IMG/VR virus record: IMGVR_UViG_3300042402_000700 | Location: 1-29,303 of that record | Length of the DNA: 29,303 nt | Source of the DNA: a virus | Reading direction: 5' to 3' (one strand) | Part shown: piece after piece, positions 1-5,692 of the stretch | Layout of the letters: each line of letters starts with the position of its first letter | Position numbering within the stretch: the stretch's first letter is position 1 | Position numbers and translations under genes: made by a program | Notes under the pieces: generated by a model | Databases searched by the model: none | Seen by the model: the letters and a program-made list of their open reading frames with translations, nothing else | What the model was told of the DNA's origin: nothing

Positions 1-127
1 TTTATCGACTTGCGACGAAACAATACTTCGGTTTCTACTTCTTCGCCAACGATCAAAGTTCCGCAAGACTGCGTTGAAGGTTCGAAGAATTTACAGGTGC
101 GACAAATTTCTAACCTGCGTTTGTACT
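1..127. repeat. Terminal direct repeat, left copy
   Basis: These 127 bases are identical to 29177-29303. An odd-numbered exact end overlap of this size is typical of a de Bruijn graph assembly of a circular or circularly permuted molecule. An open reading frame continues through the join, so the repeat is an assembly overlap and not a biological insertion. The unique genome is therefore about 29,176 bp. Confidence 0.95.
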
Positions 128-149
128 CATTGTTTTTTGCGAATAACAT
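1..149 (-). CDS. Cys-rich zinc-binding-like phage protein, 5' part (continues at 29176 to 28891)
   Basis: This is the N-terminal part of a gene split by the contig join. An ATG at 147-149 opens a frame that passes position 1 and continues without a stop from 29176 down to 28891, giving a 144-residue protein. This part carries CRTC at residues 16-19 and C29. The pattern resumes with CGC at 52-54, C67 followed by P, and CPPC at 122-125. The spacing suggests one or two zinc-binding knuckles; I know similar small Cys-rich proteins from Bacteroidota phages but cannot assign a function. The start overlaps the 3' end of the sigma-like gene by 23 bases, so the two are probably translationally coupled. 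The alternative TTG start visible inside the right copy of the repeat is an artefact of the cut. Confidence 0.85.
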   Translation of the reverse strand, partial: MLFAKNNEYKRRLEICRTCKFFEPSTQSCGTLIVGEEVETEVLFRRKSI

Positions 150-630
150 TTGCTCTTATTTTTTGTTTGATTGAATCGATTGTTCTGTATAAAAAAACAG
201 TTGGTATTCCTGTTTGTTTGGAGAACTCGCGGTAGGTAAAACCCTCGAAGATATATTCTTGAAAGATTAGTCGTTCGAACTCCGTTAAACGACTTATAAG
301 AATGTCTAACTGCTCGTTGGTCATTCGTGCGCCTAGCCACGTCTTATCCACTTCGTGAGCGTATTCTTTGAAGTCGCGACGGTTTCTATTCCAGGCGATA
401 GTTTGGCGATAGAATGGCGACGTTGGACTATTAACTGCTAAGTACATAACACGAATAAGATAGAACTCAAAGTCGCCTGTGTCGATTAGGTTTTCAATGT
501 GTTTACTTCCAAACATAGAAAGCAAAGAATCGTGAAGTAAGTCTTCGTAGTAATCTTCGCCTCGCGAAATGTTCTTCGCAAGTTCTTTGAACTTTTTGTA
601 ATGTCCTTCTATGTAATGTTCAAGTGTCAC
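127..630 (-). CDS. Sigma-70-family-like transcription factor
   Basis: This 167-residue protein looks like a compact two-domain sigma factor. The N-terminal part has an acidic helical segment (about residues 25-42, EDLLHDSLLSMF) that resembles sigma region 2. The C-terminal part (about 109-160) has LTEFERLIFQEYIFEGFTY followed by a SKQTGIP turn and a recognition-like helix, matching the sigma-4 helix-turn-helix layout. The start is GTG at 628-630, overlapping the stop of the upstream nuclease gene as GTGA; no ATG fits because the frame has a stop just upstream. It is the only obvious candidate in the genome for redirecting host RNA polymerase to the late promoter at 28.87 kb. That role is inferred from its position and fold. 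A non-sigma helix-turn-helix regulator is possible. Confidence 0.72.
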   Translation of the reverse strand: MTLEHYIEGHYKKFKELAKNISRGEDYYEDLLHDSLLSMFGSKHIENLIDTGDFEFYLIRVMYLAVNSPTSPFYRQTIAWNRNRRDFKEYAHEVDKTWLGARMTNEQLDILISRLTEFERLIFQEYIFEGFTYREFSKQTGIPTVFLYRTIDSIKQKIRANVIRKKQ

Positions 631-1031
631 CCATTAAAGTATTCGTCTATTACTTTGATTGCTTCTTCATTACCCTTACAAATATACGAAGCGTAGCCCC
701 TGTTTCGTAATTGCTCCTGCCAACGCTTCTGCTCTGGTGATGCTACACCCCCTTTTTCTTTCTTCATTTCAATAGCAAGACCGAAGAACGCTCCGCGTGG
801 TTCGTAGATAAACAGATCGGGAAACCCTTTGACGTATCCAGTACGTTTCATTTTGACCGCTTGCAAGTAACTTGTTCTCATTCCGCCTGCTGAAGCGCAA
901 TACAACGCGTCGGGATATGCTAAACGAAGGTACTTAATTACTATTTCTTGTTGGTTAGATTCAGATTCGGGTGCTATTTTACGTCTTGAAGCGCTTTTTT
1001 TGTAAGTTTTTTTGTATGTCGTGACGTTCAT
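627..1031 (-). CDS. VRR-NUC domain nuclease (PD-(D/E)XK superfamily)
   Basis: The 134-residue protein has the VRR-NUC core. A conserved Glu sits in the SNQQEIVIKYL helix, GFPDLFI carries the catalytic Asp, AIEMKKEKGG carries the E-x-K motif, and SPEQKRWQEQLRNRGY is the characteristic helix after the active site. Family members are structure-selective or Holliday-junction-type nucleases, here likely used in phage recombination, branch resolution or host DNA breakdown. I chose the ATG at 1031 over an upstream in-frame TTG at 1037. It is the first gene of the leftward operon and its stop overlaps the GTG of the sigma-like gene. The N-terminus (about 20 residues, Lys/Ser-rich) is likely disordered. 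Confidence 0.9.
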   Translation of the reverse strand: MNVTTYKKTYKKSASRRKIAPESESNQQEIVIKYLRLAYPDALYCASAGGMRTSYLQAVKMKRTGYVKGFPDLFIYEPRGAFFGLAIEMKKEKGGVASPEQKRWQEQLRNRGYASYICKGNEEAIKVIDEYFNG

Positions 1032-1072
1032 TTTCAATCAGTTAGAAATTATTTTCAATTTATTTTCATTTT

Positions 1073-1106
1073 TTTGTTGTGTATTCAAAAGTTTAGTATA
1101 GATTTG
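1073..1106 (+). promoter_or_regulatory. Rightward early promoter (Bacteroidota type)
   Basis: A TTTG at 1073-1076 is followed after 22 bases by TAGATTTG at 1099-1106, matching the Bacteroidota TTG/TAnnTTTG housekeeping promoter with spacing in the flavobacterial range. Transcription would start near 1113, about 40 bases before the first early gene. The same TAGATTTG box recurs at 15975. Confidence 0.65.
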
Positions 1107-1127
1107 TACTCAACAAACAAACACAAT

Positions 1128-1152
1128 CAAAGATAACCAAATAAAAATCAAA
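1128..1152 (-). promoter_or_regulatory. Possible leftward promoter for the nuclease-sigma operon
   Basis: On the minus strand, TATCTTTG (1135 to 1128) matches TAnnTTTG. The only nearby TTTG (1152-1149) is just 13 bases upstream, which is short for the class. The leftward operon does need a promoter in this gap, and this is the best box I can find. Confidence is low because of the spacing. Confidence 0.3.
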
Positions 1153-1155
1153 GGT

Positions 1156-1407
1156 ATGTATCAAGTAACAAAAACCACACACATCGCAGGACAATCAATA
1201 AGAATTGATTGGTCTTACGAATTCAACGACGAGAACAAAGCAATCAATTGTTTAATGGAACACGCTGCATACAACTCGTTAGATAATATCCGTGAAGACC
1301 TTTACTACGCATCTTCAGACGGAATTAAGCCAGAGACAGAAATTGAAATCGTGCAAATTGAAGAAGAAGATTTTTCACATTTTGTAAATCAAGAAATGTA
1401 CAAATGA
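1156..1407 (+). CDS. Hypothetical early protein, 83 aa
   Basis: First gene of the rightward operon, about 45 bases after the predicted transcription start. The protein is small and acidic, with an EIEIVQIEEEDF tail and no motif I recognise. It starts at an ATG after an A-rich leader, and its stop overlaps the next start as ATGA. In tailed phages this position usually holds host-takeover or accessory genes; I cannot say more. Confidence 0.7.
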   Translation: MYQVTKTTHIAGQSIRIDWSYEFNDENKAINCLMEHAAYNSLDNIREDLYYASSDGIKPETEIEIVQIEEEDFSHFVNQEMYK

Positions 1408-1517
1408 AAAAAACATTACTCTTTATCGCGCTTCTTTTCGGCGCAATGTTAATCGCAGGAACGATTGACGAACAAACAAGACAATTAGAATCACAACCAA
1501 ACACAATAAACAAATGA
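1404..1517 (+). CDS. Small membrane or secreted peptide, 37 aa
   Basis: This short gene lies between two ATGA junctions, overlapping the genes before and after it by four bases each, which strongly supports translation. The peptide begins MKK, then a hydrophobic stretch (TLLFIALLFGAMLIAG, residues 4-19), then a polar tail. This is either a single-span inner-membrane peptide or a signal-peptide-like leader. Its function is unknown; small early membrane proteins of this kind can act on the host envelope or in superinfection exclusion, but nothing here proves that. Confidence 0.6.
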   Translation: MKKTLLFIALLFGAMLIAGTIDEQTRQLESQPNTINK

Positions 1518-1798
1518 AAGATACCCCTATTTTTTTTACAAGGTCTGGAAGTTTTACAATTCAAGAATTTTTTAACGACCTTGACAACATTAACGATAAC
1601 TTTTTAAACACAAAACAAGAAAACAAAATGAAAGTAGAACTAATTCAAAAAACGACGTTAACAGATATGTATTACGTTATCAAAGTAAACGGAGAGTTCC
1701 ATATGTCTTACAACATTTTGGAAGATGCAAAGAACGCATACGACCGAATCAAGTCAGCAACACCACGCGAAGAAGTAATCGAATCAAAAGAAATCTAA
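1514..1798 (+). CDS. Hypothetical early protein, 94 aa
   Basis: The start overlaps the upstream small gene as ATGA. An internal in-frame ATG at 1628 follows an A-rich leader (ACAAAACAAGAAAACAAA) and would give a 56-residue protein starting MKVELIQ. The 38 residues before it are rich in Asn, Asp and Phe. The C-terminal part, with YYVIKVNGEFHMSYNILEDAKNAYD, looks like a small alpha/beta domain. I recognise no family. Either start is possible. Confidence 0.6.
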   Translation: MKDTPIFFTRSGSFTIQEFFNDLDNINDNFLNTKQENKMKVELIQKTTLTDMYYVIKVNGEFHMSYNILEDAKNAYDRIKSATPREEVIESKEI

Positions 1799-1813
1799 AA
1801 ACCAATAAATCAA

Positions 1814-2044
1814 ATGAACAATGAAAGAGCCAATTTTTACAAATCAATTTTTCTCTTTGAAGAAGAAGTACACATTCTTATTGACGGAATCATTACCGCA
1901 CAAAATTACTATGGTAATCAAAAGAACGGGACATTGTCTCGGGATCAATTGTGCGACCAACGAATTGCAGAACTTGAACGAGTATTCGTCAAAATTAATA
2001 GGTCGTATTGGAAAGAATTACCAGAGCCACCAAAAGAAAAGTAA
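1814..2044 (+). CDS. Hypothetical early protein, 76 aa
   Basis: A mainly helical, charged protein with no recognised motif. A competing ORF starts at 1821 in the next frame and runs on to 2180. The 1814 frame looks like the real one over 1814-2044 because its composition is protein-like throughout, whereas the 1821 frame here is Lys/Ser/Thr/Asn-rich and shadow-like. After 2044 the situation reverses (see the next entry). Confidence 0.55.
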   Translation: MNNERANFYKSIFLFEEEVHILIDGIITAQNYYGNQKNGTLSRDQLCDQRIAELERVFVKINRSYWKELPEPPKEK

Positions 2045-2180
2045 TTTTGTTTGCGTTTATTCGAGTGCTAACGCGTACAACCTAACGCACAACGAGATAA
2101 GCGAGAACATTGAGAAATGTCAAAAACTTTCAGAAGCGCGTTGGAACGACCAATTAATTGAATATATTTGTAACCACTAA
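2045..2180 (+). other. Open segment that looks coding but lacks its own start
   Basis: In the frame that is +1 to the 76-residue gene, 45 codons stay open from just past its stop to a TAA at 2178-2180. The predicted peptide is helical (NEISENIEKCQKLSEARWND and so on) and looks real. There is no start codon within this segment in that frame. It may be translated from ATG 1821 or 1911 inside the upstream gene, by a +1 frameshift near the A-rich stretch CCAAAAGAAAAG before 2044, or it may be the remnant of a longer gene broken by an indel. Confidence 0.35.
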
Positions 2181-2194
2181 AAATCAAAATCAAA

Positions 2195-2479
2195 ATGTAC
2201 AACCCAAAAATCACTTATCACTTTTCAATGGACGACGTTAAGCGTCTGAATGAAGAAATAAAAGGCATCGCAGAAAACTTTCACGAAGAAGAAACAGGTT
2301 GGTTTCAAGAAAATAAAGGTCGTCAGTTTACAGACGAAAACGGAAACACTTTCGACTTCGATATTCTTGGACGCTTCTTCCGCGCTGACGAACCAAACTT
2401 CGATCTTCACTACATTCGATTGAAGAAAGACGGAATAATCTTTGAGTTCGACTACCGAATCTTTCAAGACCATATCTAA
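2195..2479 (+). CDS. Hypothetical early protein, 94 aa
   Basis: Acidic protein with N-terminal helices (about residues 10-35) and a beta-rich C-terminal half (FDILGRFFRADE, then IRLKKDGIIFEFDYRIF). No known motif. It starts at an ATG after an AAAATCAAAATCAAA leader typical of this genome, and its stop directly abuts the next ATG at 2480. Confidence 0.7.
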   Translation: MYNPKITYHFSMDDVKRLNEEIKGIAENFHEEETGWFQENKGRQFTDENGNTFDFDILGRFFRADEPNFDLHYIRLKKDGIIFEFDYRIFQDHI

Positions 2480-2620
2480 ATGGGTTACTTCAAACGGATC
2501 AACGAACAATCCGATTTGCACGAAAGCCAAACGCGACACATACAAAGCGACGCGGAACTGGCAGTTAAGTTCGAACAATATCTGAATTCATTTAATAACA
2601 ACAAAATAAATAACAACACA
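2480..2620 (+). other. In-frame 47-codon extension upstream of the SSB-like gene
   Basis: An ATG immediately after the previous stop opens a frame that is continuous with the SSB-like gene. About 38 codons look like a normal polar helical peptide. The last nine translate an A/T-rich leader (encoding Asn/Lys/Ile/Thr) of the kind that normally precedes starts in this genome. Either the SSB-like protein has a long N-terminal extension, or a formerly separate small gene lost its stop and reads into its neighbour. Confidence 0.45.
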
Positions 2621-3274
2621 ATGAGCATTATTGCCCAAAACAACAACAACAACAGCGGAGGACAGACAGTCCCTGCAGGAACGCACGTCGCACGTTGCTA
2701 CCAAATCATTCACATCGGAACAATCGTCGACACCTATCAAGGCGAAGAAAAGTTAGTAAACAAAGTTCGCCTGGTCTTTGAACTACCATTGGAAACCGCA
2801 GACTTCGGTAAAGGTGAACAACCTTTCTCAATCGGTCGCGACTTTACACTTTCAATGCACGAAAAGAGTGGCTTACGCGCCTTCGTTCAATCTTGGCTCG
2901 GCAAGGCAATGAGCGACGCAGAAGCAAACAAATTCGACATTGGTACTTTGTTAGGCAAAGAAGCAATGGTTAGCGTAATGCACCGCACCGCGAACACAGG
3001 ACGCACCTACGCAGACTTAAAGGGAGCGTCGCCACTTGCTAAAGGTATGACTTGCCCACCACAAGTAAACGCAGCGTTTCTTTTAGACTACGACAGCGAA
3101 GACTTTGACCTTCGATTCAAGATGCTTCCAGAGTGGTTGCAAAACAAGGTGAGTTCTTCAGCTGAATTTAGTAAGCGATTAGACCGCGCTGCGGATCAAA
3201 TGAACAAAGCGAAAGCTATGCTCGAAGCTAAAGGTTTAGTGTCAACAGAAAACGAAGACGACTTGCCATTCTAA
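2621..3274 (+). CDS. Phage single-stranded DNA-binding-like protein
   Basis: This 217-residue protein begins MSIIAQ with an Asn-rich stretch. It then has a beta-rich domain with PAGTHVARCYQIIHIGT, KVRLVFELP and SIGRDFTLSMHEKSGLR. It ends in an acidic tail with terminal DDLPF, like the protein-interaction tip of bacterial SSBs. I know this family from replication modules of Bacteroidota phages; an OB-type ssDNA-binding role is inferred. The 2621 start follows a strong A-rich leader; the frame is also open back to 2480. It is the last gene before a terminator-like hairpin, so it may be made at a higher level than the genes beyond. Confidence 0.75.
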   Translation: MSIIAQNNNNNSGGQTVPAGTHVARCYQIIHIGTIVDTYQGEEKLVNKVRLVFELPLETADFGKGEQPFSIGRDFTLSMHEKSGLRAFVQSWLGKAMSDAEANKFDIGTLLGKEAMVSVMHRTANTGRTYADLKGASPLAKGMTCPPQVNAAFLLDYDSEDFDLRFKMLPEWLQNKVSSSAEFSKRLDRAADQMNKAKAMLEAKGLVSTENEDDLPF

Positions 3275-3283
3275 ATACAAATG

Positions 3284-3315
3284 GGGGTTATAACATACAT
3301 TAACCCCTATTTTTT
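3284..3315 (+). terminator. Rho-independent terminator or attenuator
   Basis: GGGGTTA (3284-3290) pairs perfectly with TAACCCC (3301-3307) across a 10-base loop, and TATTTTTT follows. It lies just after the SSB-like gene on the coding strand. No clear new promoter precedes the next gene, so it is probably a leaky terminator that sets the early/middle ratio. Confidence 0.75.
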
Positions 3316-3340
3316 AACTTAACGAATCAAAATCAATACA

Positions 3341-3634
3341 ATGAAAAAATTAGTATCACTTGAAAAGCGCGTTGAGAATCTACTGAAGAAGTATAAATTT
3401 CTCCGCAACAACAACAAAGCACTCTGCGTAAAAATTTGGGAACAACAATTCGATGAACGCAAAGACATAACAAGCAACTTCTTCGCTATGTACGAAAGCG
3501 GAAAGTATGTAAGCGCGGACAACATCACACGAATAGCACGTTTAGTTAAGGAACACAATCCAGAACTACGCGGAACGAACCACGCTACCAATAAGAAGAA
3601 AGAGCAGTTAATTAAACCACTATTAAAGAAATGA
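3341..3634 (+). CDS. Hypothetical protein, 97 aa
   Basis: Basic helical protein with an N-terminal coiled-coil-like segment (LEKRVENLLKKYKFLRNNN), then a compact part (YVSADNITRIARLVKEHNPELRG) and a Lys-rich tail. The layout resembles small DNA-binding proteins of phage replication modules, but I cannot name a family. Its stop overlaps the next start as ATGA, and it lies directly upstream of the DnaA-like gene pair. Confidence 0.7.
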   Translation: MKKLVSLEKRVENLLKKYKFLRNNNKALCVKIWEQQFDERKDITSNFFAMYESGKYVSADNITRIARLVKEHNPELRGTNHATNKKKEQLIKPLLKK

Positions 3635-3870
3635 ACAAACAAATTTATTCAACTCCATTCGGTCGCCTTGTCAAGATTAACTTCAAGACGATGCAGAACT
3701 TTAAGAATGTTCTCCGCATAAGCGATCCAACAGCACGTCTTTACGTTACGCATCCAGAGCGAATGAGAATCAAAGACTTCAACAACATTTGCCTTCACAC
3801 AGGTCTTTCACGCGAAGAAGTTTTTTCAACCTTTACACCTACAATTTTAATCAACGAAGAAAATGACTAA
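3631..3870 (+). CDS. Hypothetical protein, 79 aa, possibly DNA-binding
   Basis: The segment from about residue 45 (MRIKDFNNICLHTGLSREEVF) reads like a helix-turn-helix: two short helices with a turn at HTGLS. The N-terminal half (FGRLVKINFKTMQNFKNVLRISD) could be an oligomerisation helix. It sits between a basic helical protein and the DnaA-like gene, overlapping both neighbours (four and eight bases), so a role in replication control is plausible but unproven. Confidence 0.65.
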   Translation: MNKQIYSTPFGRLVKINFKTMQNFKNVLRISDPTARLYVTHPERMRIKDFNNICLHTGLSREEVFSTFTPTILINEEND

Positions 3871-4396
3871 CGAACAGATAAGACAGCAAATAGTAGATAT
3901 GATTCCTTTTGCACATATGGAAAGATTCGAAACACTATGGACGATGCTAACCCCGAAATATGAACGTTTGAGTATGGAACAGATTAAACAACAACAGGAA
4001 CTCGAGAACGAAAGAGAAGTATTCTGGTCAGCACTTGAAGACGTTGTGTGTAGCGTTGTAGGTATTCAATCGCAAATGCTTTATACTCCAACAAGAAGAC
4101 GCGAGATAGTAACAGCACGACAAATTATTTTCTTTCTTGTGCGTCCTTGTTATTTTCAAAGTTTTCATTCGATAGGTAAGCACTACGGCAAAGACCACGC
4201 AACGGTAATGCACGGAATAAAGCAGGCGACGTGGCAGATTGAATGCGACAAAAGCTACGCTGCAACTGTTGAAAGAATCTGCGAATTGATGAACGCGATA
4301 GGTTATGCTAAACCTATTAAATTTTTCACTAAGTTTGTCGAGCATATCGAACACCAAAAGGAACTCGAAGCAAAAAGAAAAGCCAAACTCAAATAA
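3863..4396 (+). CDS. DnaA domain-IV-like replication initiator
   Basis: Of 177 residues, about 80-130 match the C-terminal DNA-binding domain of DnaA: REIVTARQIIFFLVR, then an IGKHYGKDHATVMHGIK segment corresponding to the DnaA signature that reads the DnaA box. The AAA+ ATPase domain of cellular DnaA is absent. The N-terminal 75 residues are helical and probably form a coiled coil, and the tail is Lys-rich. The likely role is recognition of the phage origin, or mimicry of host DnaA to recruit the host helicase. No helicase or polymerase is encoded, so recruitment of host enzymes is the natural model. I found no convincing DnaA-box cluster to pair with it. Confidence 0.82.
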   Translation: MTNEQIRQQIVDMIPFAHMERFETLWTMLTPKYERLSMEQIKQQQELENEREVFWSALEDVVCSVVGIQSQMLYTPTRRREIVTARQIIFFLVRPCYFQSFHSIGKHYGKDHATVMHGIKQATWQIECDKSYAATVERICELMNAIGYAKPIKFFTKFVEHIEHQKELEAKRKAKLK

Positions 4397-4406
4397 ATCA
4401 AAACCT

Positions 4407-4595
4407 ATGAAAGACTATTGCAGATATTGCGATTCAGAACAAATCGAAGAACGTATTGCAGACATTAAAAACACCAACAGAAAATATCGTGACTGGGACG
4501 ACAGCGATGTGCAGGAGTTATTCGAAGACGAAATAGGACTTTGTTATGAATGTACTCGCGAAGAAAACGCAGACTTTGAAAGGGACGAATACTAA
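4407..4595 (+). CDS. Small zinc-ribbon-like protein, 62 aa
   Basis: I use the ATG at 4407, just downstream of the DnaA-like gene; a longer frame from 4305 exists but overlaps the DnaA-like gene and translates as low-complexity Ser/Lys/Asn. The protein has CRYC at residues 4-7 and CYEC at about 46-49, separated by an acidic, Trp/Asp-rich middle. Two CxxC pairs suggest one zinc site. Function unknown. Confidence 0.65.
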   Translation: MKDYCRYCDSEQIEERIADIKNTNRKYRDWDDSDVQELFEDEIGLCYECTREENADFERDEY

Positions 4596-4602
4596 AACTA
4601 AA

Positions 4603-5004
4603 ATGATGCTAATACTACAACTAAAAAAGAGAATCGAGATTCTCGAAGCGCAAGTACAAGAACTATTGAAAGCGCAAACGCAACCCGCTCAACTTCCAGT
4701 ACCAATAAAAGAAAAGAAGTCGCCATTCGTCAAACCAACCGTTGTCGAAATATACGAATACGCGTGTGAGAAACTAAGCAACGACGACGCGTTAAAGTTT
4801 ACCGAGAAATTTCATGCACACTACGAGGCGAACGGTTGGAAGGTGGGAAGGAACGCGATGAAAGATTGGAAGGCTGCCGTTCGTAAATGGGACTTGTCTA
4901 CCTTTGTAACAACAAACCAAACAACAAAAATCAAAAATGGAAAATTCGACTCCGATGCTGCGCAACGCATCTACAACGACGCTCACAATTACACAAAGGG
5001 TTGA
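4603..5004 (+). CDS. Replication-region protein with coiled coil and W/K-rich domain, 133 aa
   Basis: Translation most likely starts at one of two adjacent ATGs at 4603, after an A-rich leader. Residues 4-25 form a leucine-zipper-like coiled coil (LILQLKKRIEILEAQVQELL). A Pro-rich linker follows, then a domain with VVEIYEYACEK, ALKFTEKFHAHYEANGWKVG and MKDWKAAVRKWD. I know this last motif from Bacteroidota phage replication proteins next to DnaA-like or DnaD-like genes; a replisome-organiser role is inferred. Its 3' end overlaps the next gene by 68 bases in another frame. Confidence 0.7.
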   Translation: MMLILQLKKRIEILEAQVQELLKAQTQPAQLPVPIKEKKSPFVKPTVVEIYEYACEKLSNDDALKFTEKFHAHYEANGWKVGRNAMKDWKAAVRKWDLSTFVTTNQTTKIKNGKFDSDAAQRIYNDAHNYTKG

Positions 5005-5692
5005 CAAAGCAGAACGCGAAAGCGCATTTGTAGCCGACTACGATCTCCCAACGTTTGTTAAGTTATGCTCGAAGGTGTGTGCTATGTACGGAATAGCGTT
5101 ACCCGAAGCGCAACTACTCCAGATGCTGCACGAGTTTATAGGAAAGCACTTTCGGTGGGTTACGTTTGAACACTTCAACCTTGCGTTCGAACTAAATGCA
5201 GCGAATGAACTGAGTAAAAAGTGTGAGCATTTTGGAGCGTTGAGCGTGTCGTTTATTGGTGATGTGTTGACGCACTACAAACCACACAGGGACAAAGCGA
5301 ACTTACAAATTCAGCGCGAAATAGCGCAATCGATAGAAGAAAAAGCAGAACTAATAAAAGAAAATGAAATGGCGGTGAACGACGACAGCTGGAGAAGAAT
5401 GCTTAAAGAAGATATTGACAGCTTCAAACAAGGCAAATACACGACTTTAGAATTGCGCGGAGTGTCAATGATGCGATGGCTCGAAGAAAGTAAGCGTATA
5501 ACTGCTGAAACCTTCACAGACGAGGAATACAACCTGTGTAAAGCGAAGGCACGAAAAACAGTCTTCAATGAACAGCAACTATCAAAAGGAATGGTTGAAC
5601 GAATGAGTGACCGCAAACGTCAGCTACTCAAAGAATCAATTGCGTTCGAAGGCTTCCGTGAACTTTACAAACTTTATTTGTCAAAGCAATGA
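4937..5692 (+). CDS. Conserved replication-region protein (possible helicase-loader type)
   Basis: A 251-residue helical protein. Residues 38-115 contain LPTFVKLCSKVCAMYGIALP, then a helix with WVTFEHFNLAFELNAANEL, then HFGALSVSFIGDVLTHYKPHR. I associate this layout with a conserved Bacteroidota phage family found beside replication initiators. It loosely resembles helicase-loader proteins that pair with initiators, but no diagnostic motif settles that. The C-terminal half is charged and coiled. The start at 4937 lies inside the preceding gene and its stop overlaps the methyltransferase start as ATGA, so the three genes are coupled. Confidence 0.65.
   Translation: MENSTPMLRNASTTTLTITQRVDKAERESAFVADYDLPTFVKLCSKVCAMYGIALPEAQLLQMLHEFIGKHFRWVTFEHFNLAFELNAANELSKKCEHFGALSVSFIGDVLTHYKPHRDKANLQIQREIAQSIEEKAELIKENEMAVNDDSWRRMLKEDIDSFKQGKYTTLELRGVSMMRWLEESKRITAETFTDEEYNLCKAKARKTVFNEQQLSKGMVERMSDRKRQLLKESIAFEGFRELYKLYLSKQ

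Noticed and set aside
1-127. Terminal repeat as an integration attachment site
   Set aside because: There is no integrase, and the repeat is an exact end overlap with a gene open across it, so assembly overlap explains it.
344-352. DnaA-box-like TTATCCACT, with TTATTCACC at 28891-28899
   Set aside because: Each has one mismatch to TTATNCACA and they stand alone. Without a cluster near an AT-rich region I cannot call an origin.
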